Source: an uncultured Collinsella sp. (GTDB taxonomy: Bacteria > Actinomycetota > Coriobacteriia > Coriobacteriales > Coriobacteriaceae). Taken from it: 64,000 nt of DNA. Shown here one piece after another: positions 1-8,577 of the stretch. Every line of letters begins with the position of its first letter. The first letter of the stretch is position 1. The notes beneath the pieces were generated by a model. That model saw nothing but the letters and a program-made list of their open reading frames with translations. It did no database searches and was not told the origin of the DNA. The position numbers and the translations under genes are program-made. The stretch covers positions 39,947 through 103,946 of the forward strand of contig CAAFZX010000048.1 in NCBI GenBank assembly GCA_900767675.1, in the 5' to 3' direction.

Positions 1-903
1 CAGGAAGCGGAAACCCTCGGCGTCGACAACGTTACCGGCACCGACCTTGACGTCCTCGCCGTAGTTGGCGCGGATCCACTCGATAGTGCGCTTCTGCCAC
101 TCGCTGAAGCCCTCGGAAGAGTCGATGCACAGGACATCGGCGCCGGCCTCGATGAGCAGCGGCACGCGCTCGGCATAGTCGCGGGTGTTGATACCGGCGC
201 CGACCATGTAGCGCTTGTCGCCGTCGAGCAGCTCGTTGGGGTTGGTCTTGTGGCTGTCGTAGTCCTTGCGGAAGACGATGCCCATCAGGTGATCGTAGTC
301 GTCGACGATGGGCAGGGCGTTGAGCTTGTTGTCCCAGATGACGTCGTTGGCAACCTTGAGGCTGATGTTCTTGTCGCCCACGATGAGCTGCTCACGCGGG
401 GTCATGAACTCGGAGACCTTCTTCTGGTGGTCATCGCGGCTGGGGCGATAGTCGCGGCTGGTGACGATGCCCAGGAGCTTACCCTTGGGAGTGCCGTCGT
501 CGGTGACCGGCATGGTGGAGTGACCGGTCTTCTCCTTGAGCTCGATGACCTGCTCCATGGTCATGTCGGGGGTCAACGTGGAATCGGACTGAACGAAGCC
601 GGCCTTGTGATCCTTGACGGCCTTGACCATAGCGGCCTCGGACTCGGCGCTCTGGGAACCGTAAATAAAGGACAGGCCACCCTCGGTAGCGAGCGCGACA
701 CCCATGTCGACGCCCGAGACGGACTGCATGATGGCGGAAACCATGGGGATGTTCAGGGTGATTGCCGGCTTCTCACCGCGCTTAAAGCGGGTTAGCGGCG
801 TCTTAAGAGAGACGTTGTTGGGGATGCACTGCGAGGACGAGTAACCAGGGACCAGCAGATACTCCGAAAACGTGTGGGACTCACCGGGAAAGAACGTAGC
901 CAT
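1..903 (-). CDS. guaB: IMP dehydrogenase (5' part, runs off the window)
   Basis: Catalyses NAD-dependent oxidation of IMP to XMP, the first committed step of GMP synthesis in the cytoplasm. The 301 visible codons begin with MATFFPGESHTFSEYLLVPG. They contain the TIM-barrel start (residues about 35-90), a CBS (Bateman) pair at about 95-215 with motifs such as MPVTDDG and LPIVDDYDHLMGI, and the barrel motif GADVLCIDSSEG at about 255-265. The catalytic-loop cysteine and the C-terminus lie beyond position 1. The start ATG at 903 follows a clear AAAAGGAG ribosome site. Identification is firm; the gene is incomplete only because the window ends. It stands alone, divergent from the next gene. Confidence 0.93.
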   Translation of the reverse strand, partial: MATFFPGESHTFSEYLLVPGYSSSQCIPNNVSLKTPLTRFKRGEKPAITLNIPMVSAIMQSVSGVDMGVALATEGGLSFIYGSQSAESEAAMVKAVKDHKAGFVQSDSTLTPDMTMEQVIELKEKTGHSTMPVTDDGTPKGKLLGIVTSRDYRPSRDDHQKKVSEFMTPREQLIVGDKNISLKVANDVIWDNKLNALPIVDDYDHLMGIVFRKDYDSHKTNPNELLDGDKRYMVGAGINTRDYAERVPLLIEAGADVLCIDSSEGFSEWQKRTIEWIRANYGEDVKVGAGNVVDAEGFRFL

Positions 904-1096
904 GTTTCTCCTTTTTCCATGCGACCGGTCGGCTGCAGGCCTCGTAGGACCCAGCCCAACCTTGGGCGCCCAATACTGGGGAAGTATCTTAGCGCACTTT
1001 GACTGCTACAATGCATGATTTAAGAAGAGCACATGAGGGTTTGACGCAGGCTTTGCGTTTGCCCAGCATACACTTTAGCCGGGAGACGTGAAGCAC

Positions 1097-1441
1097 ATGG
1101 AGTACAAGACGACGGCAAAGCTGGTCATTCAAGCGTGCGACAAGAATCTGCCGGGCGTATTTGGTCACGGCTGTGTCTTGCTGCTGCAGGGTATCGCCCG
1201 AGAGCACTCGCTCAACCGTGCCGCCAAGAGCATGGGCATGGCATACTCCAAAGCCTGGCGCATTGTGAACGAGGCGGAAGGGCAGCTGGGCTGCAAGCTC
1301 ATCGAGCGCGACGGCGCCCGCGGATCCACCCTCACCCCCGCCGGAGAGCGCGCCATAGCGGTCTACGAGAAGCTGCAGGCCGACATAAACAAGGTCATTG
1401 CCACCAAAGCCGACGCCCTCATCGCCAGCATCAAAGAATAG
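1097..1441 (+). CDS. ModE/LysR-type winged-helix DNA-binding protein
   Basis: A 114-residue protein consisting of a single winged helix-turn-helix of the ModE N-terminal (LysR-like) type. The helix-turn-helix core is SLNRAAKSMGMAYSKAWRIV, followed by the wing with LGCKLIERDGARGSTLTPAG, which is the ModE family signature. There is no molybdate-binding (TOBE/MOP) domain, so this is a stand-alone DNA-binding domain and its effector is unknown. I chose the ATG at 1097 because GGGAG at 1081-1085 is correctly spaced for it; the GTG at 1088 is only two bases from that site. No molybdate transport or cofactor gene is nearby, so a role in molybdenum control is not supported by context. Confidence 0.8.
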   Translation: MEYKTTAKLVIQACDKNLPGVFGHGCVLLLQGIAREHSLNRAAKSMGMAYSKAWRIVNEAEGQLGCKLIERDGARGSTLTPAGERAIAVYEKLQADINKVIATKADALIASIKE

Positions 1442-1482
1442 CCAATTTGGGACGGGGCTTTTTAGCTACGCAACCCCCTCTC

Positions 1483-1553
1483 TAAGTTGCGGTGAAATAG
1501 GGACTGTTTATGCCGATAAAGCCGTAAATCAATCCATATTTCACCGCAACTTA
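1483..1553. repeat. Long perfect inverted repeat (17-bp arms)
   Basis: The 17-base arm TAAGTTGCGGTGAAATA (1483-1499) is repeated as its exact reverse complement at 1537-1553, leaving a 37-base loop. It lies between two convergent genes. There is no T-run directly after the right arm, so it does not look like a simple terminator. It may be a mobile palindromic intergenic element or a folded transcript end. Confidence 0.75.
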
Positions 1554-1573
1554 TGGAGTCGAGGATGATTTAG

Positions 1574-2566
1574 CTAGTTGCGGAGGGCGTTATCTAGGGC
1601 GGACGCTACGACCAGGGGGTTGTCGGTGCCGGCGAAGAGGCGGATGGTGCTCCCCTGCTTGCCGCGCGTGGCCGAGAGGCGCGTCGTTGCGCCGCCGGCG
1701 GGCGATGTACGAAACTCCCCCGGCAAAGCATCGAAGAAATCACCCGCACTGCGCTCGATAAGGTCAAACTCAACTGCCGGGCCAAAGCCGTGCTCGAGGA
1801 TTCCTGTCGCAACCGCATGGTCGGGATGCGAGCTCAGTCCGGGATAGCGCACGTTGCACACCATCTCGTTGGCGGCCAGATACTCGGCCAGCGCACGGGC
1901 GCGGTCGAAATGCGCCTGCATACGGACGTCGAGCGAGTCCAGTCCCCGCTCCAGCACACCGGCCTCGTCAGCAGTCAATTCAAACTTGGCCAAGCCACAG
2001 CCCTCAAGCAGGGTATGCGCGCACTCGGCCGCGGCATCCACACGATGGCGCTTGAGCTGCGAGCGCGCGACCGATACGGCAACCAACTTGCGCGGAGCAT
2101 CACCGGCGCATACGCGATCGAGCGCCTCGAGCGACAGCGCAGAACCCAGCCGCAGCGAATCGCAGCCAAAAGCTGACGCCACGGTGTTGTCCACAACCAG
2201 CAGCGCATGGGCCTCACGCGCCGCCCGACCCAGCGCACGAAGATCGGGCACGCGCAGTCCAAACCCGCCAATGGAGTTGACGAACCACCACAGGTGCGGC
2301 CCCTCGGCATCAAACGAAGCATCAAAGCCATCGGACGCAGCAGCAAACGCCGCAACCGACGACTCCTCCACCATAGCCACGTCGCAGCCATCAAAGCCGC
2401 GCGCAAACGCATCGGCAAAGTCATCCGCAAAGGCCACTAGGCGGTCACCGGGACGCACAATCCCCAGCTGCGACAGCGCTGCCGGCACATGCGGGGCCGC
2501 AAGCAACCGCGCCTCACGCGCGCCGGCCCTCAAAGCCCAGGCCTCTTCTAGCTGCTGTACGCCCAT
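1574..2566 (-). CDS. Cys/Met-metabolism PLP-enzyme homologue with a substituted lysine
   Basis: A 330-residue protein that resembles the cystathionine gamma-synthase/lyase family. The clearest landmark is LLVVDNTVASAFGC around residue 126 (the cofactor-pairing Asp in VVDNT). Near the C-terminus SPAGGATTRLSATRGKQGSTIRLFAG resembles the family's substrate-carboxylate-binding end. Where the family has S-A-T-K (the Schiff-base lysine), this protein appears to read S-V-A-R, after an insertion of roughly 15 residues; a lysine a few positions later (residue 172) is the only nearby alternative. It may therefore be inactive or do something else. The start at 2566 is chosen because an upstream in-frame ATG at 2626 would place a transcription terminator inside the gene, while 2566 has AAGGGA ahead of it. 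It is transcribed separately from the sucrose genes. Confidence 0.7.
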   Translation of the reverse strand: MGVQQLEEAWALRAGAREARLLAAPHVPAALSQLGIVRPGDRLVAFADDFADAFARGFDGCDVAMVEESSVAAFAAASDGFDASFDAEGPHLWWFVNSIGGFGLRVPDLRALGRAAREAHALLVVDNTVASAFGCDSLRLGSALSLEALDRVCAGDAPRKLVAVSVARSQLKRHRVDAAAECAHTLLEGCGLAKFELTADEAGVLERGLDSLDVRMQAHFDRARALAEYLAANEMVCNVRYPGLSSHPDHAVATGILEHGFGPAVEFDLIERSAGDFFDALPGEFRTSPAGGATTRLSATRGKQGSTIRLFAGTDNPLVVASALDNALRN

Positions 2567-2582
2567 ACGGCACCGTCCCTTC

Positions 2583-2623
2583 AAAACAAAAACCCACGAT
2601 GCGGGTGTTCCCCGCATCGTGGG
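2583..2623 (-). terminator. Rho-independent terminator of the sucrose operon
   Basis: A perfect 13-bp stem (CCCACGATGCGGG at 2593-2605 with its complement at 2611-2623) and a 5-base loop. On the minus strand it is followed by a T-rich run (complement of 2583-2592). It lies 39 bases past the stop of the GH32 gene. Confidence 0.93.
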
Positions 2624-2661
2624 CAACGGCTGCAGTATAGCGCCGATATGCGACGAATCGC

Positions 2662-4203
2662 TTAGATGTTGAGCGTGTGATAGTTCACGCTCGTGCCCGG
2701 AGCGTCAACGGTCACGCCATAGGCCTCGGGATAGATGCGCGTCGAAAACACGAGCGCGCCATCATTCACGAACACCTCGACCGACGAGACATCGCCAACA
2801 ATGCGCACGTTACGAACCTCGTCGACGGGCTCCCAACGCACGGTACGACCGCAGCCGGCAGAAGCGCGACCCTCATCGGTAAATCGCATCTCAAAGCGCG
2901 AGGGCAGTTCGCCCTCGGCGGGCACAAACTCCAGCTTCAGCTCGTCATCAACGATCGCGGTAAACGCGCCATCGACACCGTCAACAACAACGTCAAAGCA
3001 GGTATCGTCGGCAACCTCCAACGAGCCCTGCCCCACACGCACCGAGGCATAATGGCGCTCGATCTCGCGAGCCGGCTGCTGCAGCACCACGCCGCCGGCG
3101 CCGGCTGTAAGCTCACGCGGCACCGTCATGCAGTGCTGCCAGCCACACGCCACGGTGGGCGCGTTGCCATAGGTCGGCTCATCGGGCATGCCCATCCAGC
3201 CGATCAGAATGTGGCGACCATCCTCGGACGTAAACTCCTGCGGCGCATAGAAGTCAAAACCGGCATCCCACAGGCGGAACTCGCCCAGCTCATAAGCGTC
3301 CTTGCCACCAGTGATGTCGCCCGATACAGGCATGTAGCCAGCGGCATACACATTGCCGCGGTCCCAACGACCGCCCTCAAGACCCTGGGGCGAGAAGGAC
3401 AGCCACTTCGCCGGTACACCGCCATCCGACTCAAGCTCAAGGTATCCCGGGCACTCCCACATAAAGCCAAAGCGCTCGGGCGTGGAAACGCGGCTTTCGA
3501 GCTCCCAGCTCAGCATATCGGCCGAGCCATACACCAAGATCTCGCCCACATCGCGCCCGGCACCTTCGCCGTGCATCGCACAAAAACGGCTTTCGACATG
3601 CGGCCCGTCCACGCGACGACGCGCGCCCAGCACCATGTGGTAACGCCCATCATCATCGCGCCACACCTTGGGATCACGCACGTGGCAGGTCAGATCGTCG
3701 GGATAATCCTCGGACGCCAGCACCACGCGCTTTTGGCTGAACTCCCGACCGGCAAGGCCATCAACGCTCTCCACATAGACGGTATCGGCGCGGCGGCCAG
3801 TATTGACGTAGTCGTACGTGCCGTCCGCATCGGAAAGCTTAACGTTGCCTGTGTACAGTACGCGAATGCGGCCGTCCTCGGCAAGCGCGGAGCCCGAATA
3901 CACGCCATGGCAGTCGAACGGCTCGTCGGGAAGCAGCGGCGCGCCAACATATTCCCAGTTCATAAGGTCGCGGCTTGTGGCATGGCCCCACATCTTTACG
4001 CCGCCGTTCACATCAAACGGGGCATACTGGAAGTACGCGTGAAACACGCCACCCACCTGGCAGAGACCGTTGGGGTCATTGAGCCAACCCGCCGGCGGCA
4101 TAATATGGAAGCGCTGGCCATACGCGCCATAACCGCACTCAGTGGCGGCGGCGTCAACGGCGGCAACCAGCTTTGCAAGATCGCGACCAAGTGCATTAGA
4201 CAT
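2662..4203 (-). CDS. scrB: Sucrose-6-phosphate hydrolase, glycoside hydrolase family 32
   Basis: A 513-residue cytoplasmic hydrolase expected to split the sucrose-6-phosphate delivered by the neighbouring PTS permease into glucose-6-phosphate and fructose. The family motifs are all present: WLNDPNG near residue 41 (Asp nucleophile), CHVRDPKVW near 170 (transition-state Asp), and MWECPGY near 248 (Glu acid/base). A C-terminal beta-sandwich (about 360-510) completes the usual two-domain architecture, and the length is typical. It lies about 107 bases downstream of the permease gene in the same direction with no strong terminator between, so they are probably cotranscribed. Substrate is inferred from the PTS neighbour; other fructosides are possible. 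Confidence 0.92.
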   Translation of the reverse strand: MSNALGRDLAKLVAAVDAAATECGYGAYGQRFHIMPPAGWLNDPNGLCQVGGVFHAYFQYAPFDVNGGVKMWGHATSRDLMNWEYVGAPLLPDEPFDCHGVYSGSALAEDGRIRVLYTGNVKLSDADGTYDYVNTGRRADTVYVESVDGLAGREFSQKRVVLASEDYPDDLTCHVRDPKVWRDDDGRYHMVLGARRRVDGPHVESRFCAMHGEGAGRDVGEILVYGSADMLSWELESRVSTPERFGFMWECPGYLELESDGGVPAKWLSFSPQGLEGGRWDRGNVYAAGYMPVSGDITGGKDAYELGEFRLWDAGFDFYAPQEFTSEDGRHILIGWMGMPDEPTYGNAPTVACGWQHCMTVPRELTAGAGGVVLQQPAREIERHYASVRVGQGSLEVADDTCFDVVVDGVDGAFTAIVDDELKLEFVPAEGELPSRFEMRFTDEGRASAGCGRTVRWEPVDEVRNVRIVGDVSSVEVFVNDGALVFSTRIYPEAYGVTVDAPGTSVNYHTLNI

Positions 4204-4310
4204 ATCAAAGTCCTAACGGATCGAAAGTAACAAGGCGCCAGAGAACGGCACCAGATACAGGAAACGCCCGTGAGCATACAACCCGCGGGCATTCCCTCAA
4301 TCAAAAGCTC

Positions 4311-5711
4311 TTAGGCCTGCTCGGAAGCCTTGGGCTCGTCCTTGTACAGGACAAACGAGACGCCAAAGGAAACCAGCGCGGCGACCGCAAACATGATCGC
4401 GTACTGCACGGGCTGGGCCAGGCACAGCAGGATACCGAAGATACCGGTAACGCCCGTGCCGGAGGCGGCCAGCGAAGTGAGCGCGCAGACCAGGGCACCG
4501 CAACCGCCGCCGATGCAGCCGGCGATGAAGGGCTTAAAGAAGCGCAGGTTCACACCGAAGATGGCAGGCTCGGTAATGCCCATGAAGGCGGACAGGGCCG
4601 AAGGAAGCGCCAGGCCCTTGATCTTGGCATCGCGGGTCTTAAAGGCAACGGCGAGCGCGGCACCACCCTGGGCGATGTTGGCAGCGCTGGCGATGGGCAG
4701 CCAGTAAGTCACGCCGTACTGGGCGAGCTGGCCCAGGTCGATGGCGGTGTACATCTGGTGAATACCCGTAACGACCGTGGGGGCATAGAACAGGCCGACG
4801 ATAAAGGAACCGATGCCGAAGGGCAGGGTCAGCAGGGCCTGGATCAGACCGAGGATGGCGTTCTCGGCCCAGACAAAGATGGGGCCGACGGCAACGAGCG
4901 TCACGAGCACGGTCACGAACACGGAGACGAGAGGAGTCACAAAGAGGTCGAACATCTCAGGAACGATCTTGTGCAGGCGCTTCTCGAGGAAGGCGAGAAT
5001 GGCGCAGGCGATGACGATGGGGATCACATGACCCTGATAGCCGACCCACTCAAAGCTGTACACGCCGGGGATGACGGTGACCATGGTCTGCACGCCCTCG
5101 GAGGCAACCGTATAGGCGCTCTGCAGCGAGGAGTTGATGAATGCACCACCGACGACGGCGCCCAGATACGGGTTGGCGCCAAAGGCCTTAGCGGCGGAGT
5201 AACCGATCAGGATCTGCAGAATGCCAAAGGACGTGCCCGAGACCAGATCGGCAATCTTATAAATAAAGTTATTGGTGTCGAGCGCGATAAAGCCGTTGGA
5301 GGCCATAAAGTTGAGGGCGCTCATAATGCCCAGCAGCAGGCCCGAAGCCACGATGGCGGGGATGATGGGGACAAAGACGTCGCCGAGTACCTTAATGGCG
5401 CGCATAAAGATGTTCTGCTGCTGCGCCGCGGCCTCCTTGACCTCGGCCTTGGTGGCAGCCTCGACGCCGCTGAGCGCGATGAACTCTTCGTAGACCTTGT
5501 TGACGGTGCCGGTGCCAAAAATAATCTGGAGCTGGCCTTGGGCTTCAAAGACGCCCTTGGCGCCATCGACATTCTCGAGGGCCTCCTTGTCGACCTTGGC
5601 GTTATCGGCAATCACCAGGCGCAGACGCGTGGCGCAGTGTGCGGCCGAAACAACGTTGCCGGCGCCACCGATGTTGTCGAGCACCTCTTGGGCTGATTTG
5701 CGGTAGTCCAT
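4311..5711 (-). CDS. scrA: PTS sucrose-type permease, EIIBC
   Basis: A 466-residue phosphotransferase-system permease that imports and phosphorylates a beta-glucoside/sucrose-class sugar. The N-terminal EIIB domain (about 1-85) carries the phospho-cysteine in VVSAAHCATRLRLVI. It is followed by a hydrophobic EIIC domain of about ten membrane segments (about 105-455), with the loop motif GITEPAIFGVNLRF. There is no EIIA domain, so phosphate must come from an EIIA elsewhere. The start at 5711 has GGAGGAAAGGGA upstream; the longer frame to 5744 has none. Sucrose specificity is inferred from the adjacent GH32 enzyme and LacI-type regulator; trehalose or beta-glucoside permeases look similar. Confidence 0.88.
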   Translation of the reverse strand: MDYRKSAQEVLDNIGGAGNVVSAAHCATRLRLVIADNAKVDKEALENVDGAKGVFEAQGQLQIIFGTGTVNKVYEEFIALSGVEAATKAEVKEAAAQQQNIFMRAIKVLGDVFVPIIPAIVASGLLLGIMSALNFMASNGFIALDTNNFIYKIADLVSGTSFGILQILIGYSAAKAFGANPYLGAVVGGAFINSSLQSAYTVASEGVQTMVTVIPGVYSFEWVGYQGHVIPIVIACAILAFLEKRLHKIVPEMFDLFVTPLVSVFVTVLVTLVAVGPIFVWAENAILGLIQALLTLPFGIGSFIVGLFYAPTVVTGIHQMYTAIDLGQLAQYGVTYWLPIASAANIAQGGAALAVAFKTRDAKIKGLALPSALSAFMGITEPAIFGVNLRFFKPFIAGCIGGGCGALVCALTSLAASGTGVTGIFGILLCLAQPVQYAIMFAVAALVSFGVSFVLYKDEPKASEQA

Positions 5712-5767
5712 GACTTCCCTTTCCTCCAACGGGCGCATCTGCACCCGGCCATCTTTGACACTTACAC

Positions 5768-5807
5768 TGTAATCGTTTTCAGTTTCATATATCTGTAATC
5801 GTTTTCA
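5768..5807 (-). promoter_or_regulatory. Two tandem LacI-family operators upstream of the sucrose permease
   Basis: The 14-base box TGTAATCGTTTTCA occurs twice, at 5768-5781 and 5794-5807 (26 bases apart), between the repressor stop and the permease start. Both fit the LacI/CcpA-type consensus TGNAANCGNTNNCA. A related box precedes the repressor gene. They are the likely binding sites of the adjacent repressor. Confidence 0.75.
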
Positions 5808-5896
5808 TAGTAGGGTGAACGGTAGGAAAAAGGCGGCGAATGGTAGTTTTGGGACAAAAAACGGGGGACTCAAAGGCGGGCAGGCACGATCAAGAC

Positions 5897-6868
5897 CTAG
5901 ACATTCATCAACTGATGGCCGAGCTTGAGCGTCTTTAGGCCGTTCTCCCCCTCCGCGCCATCGAGCGTGTTGAGCAACATATTGGTCGCCTCGACACCGC
6001 TGGTCAGGTAGCCGTAATGCACGGTGGGAATGCCGCCCGTCAGCGCGCGCAAAAACGCGTTGTCGCCGAAACCGCTCACGCGGTGCATGCCCTCGCCCGT
6101 GCCGCGAACCTCATCGATGGCACGCAGCGCGCCCGCCGCCATGGTGTCGGTCGCGCAGGCGATAAACGAAACATCGGGAGCGACGGAAAGCAGCTCACGC
6201 GCCGCACCATAGCCCGAGTCGAGCGTAAACGAGCCCAGGCGAATCAAGGCGGAATCGAGCGGGTTGCCCGCAGCGCGCAGGCCGGCCTCAAAACCGCGAC
6301 GGCGGTCATAACCGGCAGCGCGGTCCTCTTCGGTAACTCCGATGTAAGCGATCTTGCCATCCACCCGACCTGCAAGCGCACGGCCGAGCTCAAAGGCAGC
6401 CTCGTAATCGTCGTGATAGACGCACGCCGCGCCCTCGACATGCTGGCCGATCAACACAATGGGCACACGACACGACTCGATCGCGCGACGGTGCTCATCG
6501 GTGATCATGGTTGCCACGAGCACGATGCCATCGACCGGATGGTTCTGGAACAGGTCGAGATACTCGAGCTCGCGATCGGCCGCGTTATCGGTATTGGCAA
6601 GGAGCATCTGGTAGCCACGGCGACCGAGCACCTGGCCAATACCGGCGGTAATGCGGCTTACGGATTCCGAGTTAATCTTAGGTACGATGACGCCGATGAG
6701 CTTGGTGGAACCGGTGCGCAGCGCGCGAGCCTGGCTGGATCGCACGTATCCGGTCAGCTCAATCGCCTGCTTAATGCGCTCGGCTTTGTCCGCCGAGATA
6801 TATCCACCGTTGAGGTAGCGCGAGACGGCGGCGCTCGAAACGCCCGCCAGCTCGGCCACATCTTTCAT
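5897..6868 (-). CDS. scrR: LacI-family transcriptional repressor of the sucrose genes
   Basis: A 323-residue LacI/GalR regulator. The N-terminal helix-turn-helix and hinge helix (MKDVAELAGVSSAAVSRYLN, residues 1-20) are standard. They are followed by a periplasmic-binding-protein-like sensor domain (about 60-320) with IGVIVPKINSESVSRI and FIACATDTMAAGAL. It lies directly upstream of the PTS permease in the same direction, so it very probably represses that operon and itself until sugar is present. I chose the ATG at 6868 because the protein then starts exactly where LacI proteins normally do. ATG 6892 and GTG 6877 are in frame too, and the ribosome site (AGGGG) is a little far, so the start is not certain. 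Confidence 0.87.
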   Translation of the reverse strand: MKDVAELAGVSSAAVSRYLNGGYISADKAERIKQAIELTGYVRSSQARALRTGSTKLIGVIVPKINSESVSRITAGIGQVLGRRGYQMLLANTDNAADRELEYLDLFQNHPVDGIVLVATMITDEHRRAIESCRVPIVLIGQHVEGAACVYHDDYEAAFELGRALAGRVDGKIAYIGVTEEDRAAGYDRRRGFEAGLRAAGNPLDSALIRLGSFTLDSGYGAARELLSVAPDVSFIACATDTMAAGALRAIDEVRGTGEGMHRVSGFGDNAFLRALTGGIPTVHYGYLTSGVEATNMLLNTLDGAEGENGLKTLKLGHQLMNV

Positions 6869-6892
6869 CTTTACCACGAGCACCCCTGTCAT

Positions 6893-6906
6893 TGAAATCG
6901 CTTTCA
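6893..6906 (-). promoter_or_regulatory. LacI-type operator upstream of the repressor gene
   Basis: On the minus strand TGAAAGCGATTTCA, with 5-base palindromic arms, fits the same TGNAANCGNTNNCA pattern as the two boxes upstream of the permease. Its position just ahead of the repressor start suggests autoregulation. Confidence 0.7.
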
Positions 6907-7086
6907 CCATGATACCCGTGAAGACGGCATGCGAACCAAATCGGCCCACCCAGGTCGAGCATACGCCAGCGAGCGGGCAGCTGCCGAGGCGAGGTGCCGC
7001 GAAAGAGGAGCGAAGCGTACTTTATGTACGCGAGCGACGGTTTGAATGGCAGATCGCCCGGCAGATGCCCGCGCAGCGTCGAGCGG

Positions 7087-7110
7087 TCCGGCGTTTGTTA
7101 AAACGCCGGA
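7087..7110 (-). terminator. Hairpin at the end of the Pel-type operon
   Basis: A 10-bp perfect stem (TCCGGCGTTT at 7087-7096 with its complement at 7101-7110) and a GTTA loop lies 7 bases past the stop of the last gene of the operon. On the minus strand no clear T-run follows, so it may stabilise the transcript end rather than terminate on its own. Confidence 0.6.
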
Positions 7111-7116
7111 ACATAG

Positions 7117-7782
7117 TTAGCCGTGATATTCGCCGTTGTATTGGATCAACGTCAGATCTTCAACGCCGTCGAACGCGCGAATGGCGTCCGCATAGGGCAT
7201 GTCAACACCGTCCGAGAACACCTCGACGGCCATTTCCACCTTGTCGCCGCGCATGGTCTTGGACTTGACGGTAAACTTGGTGCGCCCAAATGCACGCACG
7301 ATATCGTCGCCGGTGGTCTGGCCCGTGTAGTGAATGACAATCATGTACACGCGCGCCTTGTCCTGGTGGCTCGCAAAGCCGGCAATCATCACCACAATCA
7401 CCACTGCCGTAAGCCCCACGAGTGCGTACATGCCGGCGCCTGCCGTAATGCCTGTGGTAATGGCCCAAAAAAGATACAGCAGGTCGAGCGGGTCCTTAAC
7501 CGCCGTACGATAGCGGACGATTGACAGAGCACCGACCATACCGAGCGAGATGACCACGTTGGTCGAAATCGCGAGCGTGACCATGCAGGTGAGCACGCAC
7601 ATGCCCACAAGCGTCACGGCAAAGCTACGCGAATACACCACGCCGGTAAAAAAGCGCTTGTACACGTAATAGATCAGGATGCCCATGGCGAGCGCCACGA
7701 GCAGCGACAGGCCGATCTTGGCAGGGTCGACCTGACCAAACGCCTCCAAGACGGAGTTCTTAAAAAAGTCCCTGGTGCTCAT
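7117..7782 (-). CDS. DUF4956 membrane protein
   Basis: A 221-residue protein with about four hydrophobic helices in residues 20-135, followed by a soluble domain of about 85 residues. The segment SLGMVGALSIVRYRTAVKDP is the hallmark of the DUF4956 family. The family's function is unknown. It is often encoded next to VTC-type polyphosphate polymerase genes, as here: only 3 bases separate it from that gene. It is the last of an eight-gene leftward operon for Pel-type polysaccharide. A role in membrane-coupled export or control of the VTC product is an inference from context. Confidence 0.87.
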   Translation of the reverse strand: MSTRDFFKNSVLEAFGQVDPAKIGLSLLVALAMGILIYYVYKRFFTGVVYSRSFAVTLVGMCVLTCMVTLAISTNVVISLGMVGALSIVRYRTAVKDPLDLLYLFWAITTGITAGAGMYALVGLTAVVIVVMIAGFASHQDKARVYMIVIHYTGQTTGDDIVRAFGRTKFTVKSKTMRGDKVEMAVEVFSDGVDMPYADAIRAFDGVEDLTLIQYNGEYHG

Positions 7783-7785
7783 GGT

Positions 7786-8577
7786 CTAAATATCCCCTCG
7801 GTTCTCAAAATCCGATTCCCAGTAATTAAATCCGCGCAGGTAGGCGGTCTTTTCGTAACACAGGCAGTACTTGGAGACCGCCGTAAGCTCGGCCGCTCCC
7901 GGCGGCACCATATCGCGCACCAGCTGCGGGCAAAACTCGGTAAACTTGACCTCCATCACCAGCTTGCCGGGCTCCAGCACGGGCAACGCGGGCAAAGTCG
8001 CGTCAAAGATGTTAAAGCTTCCCACCGCGGCACGCACGTTCATGTCAAACGTAATGCGCACAGTGCCCTCATCCATCACCCACGGCTCGCGCTCGTAATC
8101 CACGATGGTCCTCGGGCGCATCACGTTGCAGATGCACTCGATGTAGAACTCGCGACAGAGCGGATAGGGGCTCCTCAGCAAAAAGTCGTAGTCGCCAGCC
8201 AGAATCTGCTCAAACTCGCCGCGCGTAAGTGGCGCATCCTCCTTGTAGATCCAGCTGCCGTACTTCTTTTTGCGCTCGAGCTTAATCACCTTGTCGCTGC
8301 CGTTATAGATGCGCACGCGATACTTTTTGCGCATGAGAATACCGGCGTCTTTTTCCTCGTAGGCCGAGTTGCAGTAGTCGTCAAAATACAGGCTGCGAAT
8401 GGTGTAACCACCCGCCCGTGTATGCTTGTCCAGCTTAAACACCGGCGCCATGCGACAGGCAAGCGCAGTGTGCTCGCCCTCGTTAATGAGATATTTGAGC
8501 TCGTGGCGGTAACGCTCCTGCGTGGCACGCACAGGCGGGGCCGCCCAGCGCTCAAGCAGCGCACTAGCCCTCCTCAT
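7786..8577 (-). CDS. VTC-domain polyphosphate polymerase-like protein
   Basis: A 263-residue protein made almost entirely of one VTC (triphosphate-tunnel) domain, the fold that makes inorganic polyphosphate from ATP in the yeast vacuolar transporter chaperone. Visible tunnel motifs are YRHELKYLI near residue 23, TIRSLYFDD near 59, KYRVRIYN near 85, the basic strand KVIKLERKKKY near 96, and LVMEVKFTEF near 207. There is no membrane segment or SPX domain. It overlaps the upstream CotH-like gene by 14 bases and is followed at 3 bases by DUF4956, so the three are translationally linked. The bacterial product has rarely been tested; polyphosphate synthesis is a family-based inference. Confidence 0.87.
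   Translation of the reverse strand: MRRASALLERWAAPPVRATQERYRHELKYLINEGEHTALACRMAPVFKLDKHTRAGGYTIRSLYFDDYCNSAYEEKDAGILMRKKYRVRIYNGSDKVIKLERKKKYGSWIYKEDAPLTRGEFEQILAGDYDFLLRSPYPLCREFYIECICNVMRPRTIVDYEREPWVMDEGTVRITFDMNVRAAVGSFNIFDATLPALPVLEPGKLVMEVKFTEFCPQLVRDMVPPGAAELTAVSKYCLCYEKTAYLRGFNYWESDFENRGDI

Noticed and set aside
2677..4230. A 517-codon open frame antisense to the GH32 gene
   Set aside because: It mirrors a gene with intact catalytic motifs on the other strand, lacks any family motif and arises from the high GC content.
4230..4310. A terminator between the sucrose permease and hydrolase genes
   Set aside because: Only a short GCCCG/CGGGC pairing with a long loop and no T-run; the genes are more likely cotranscribed.
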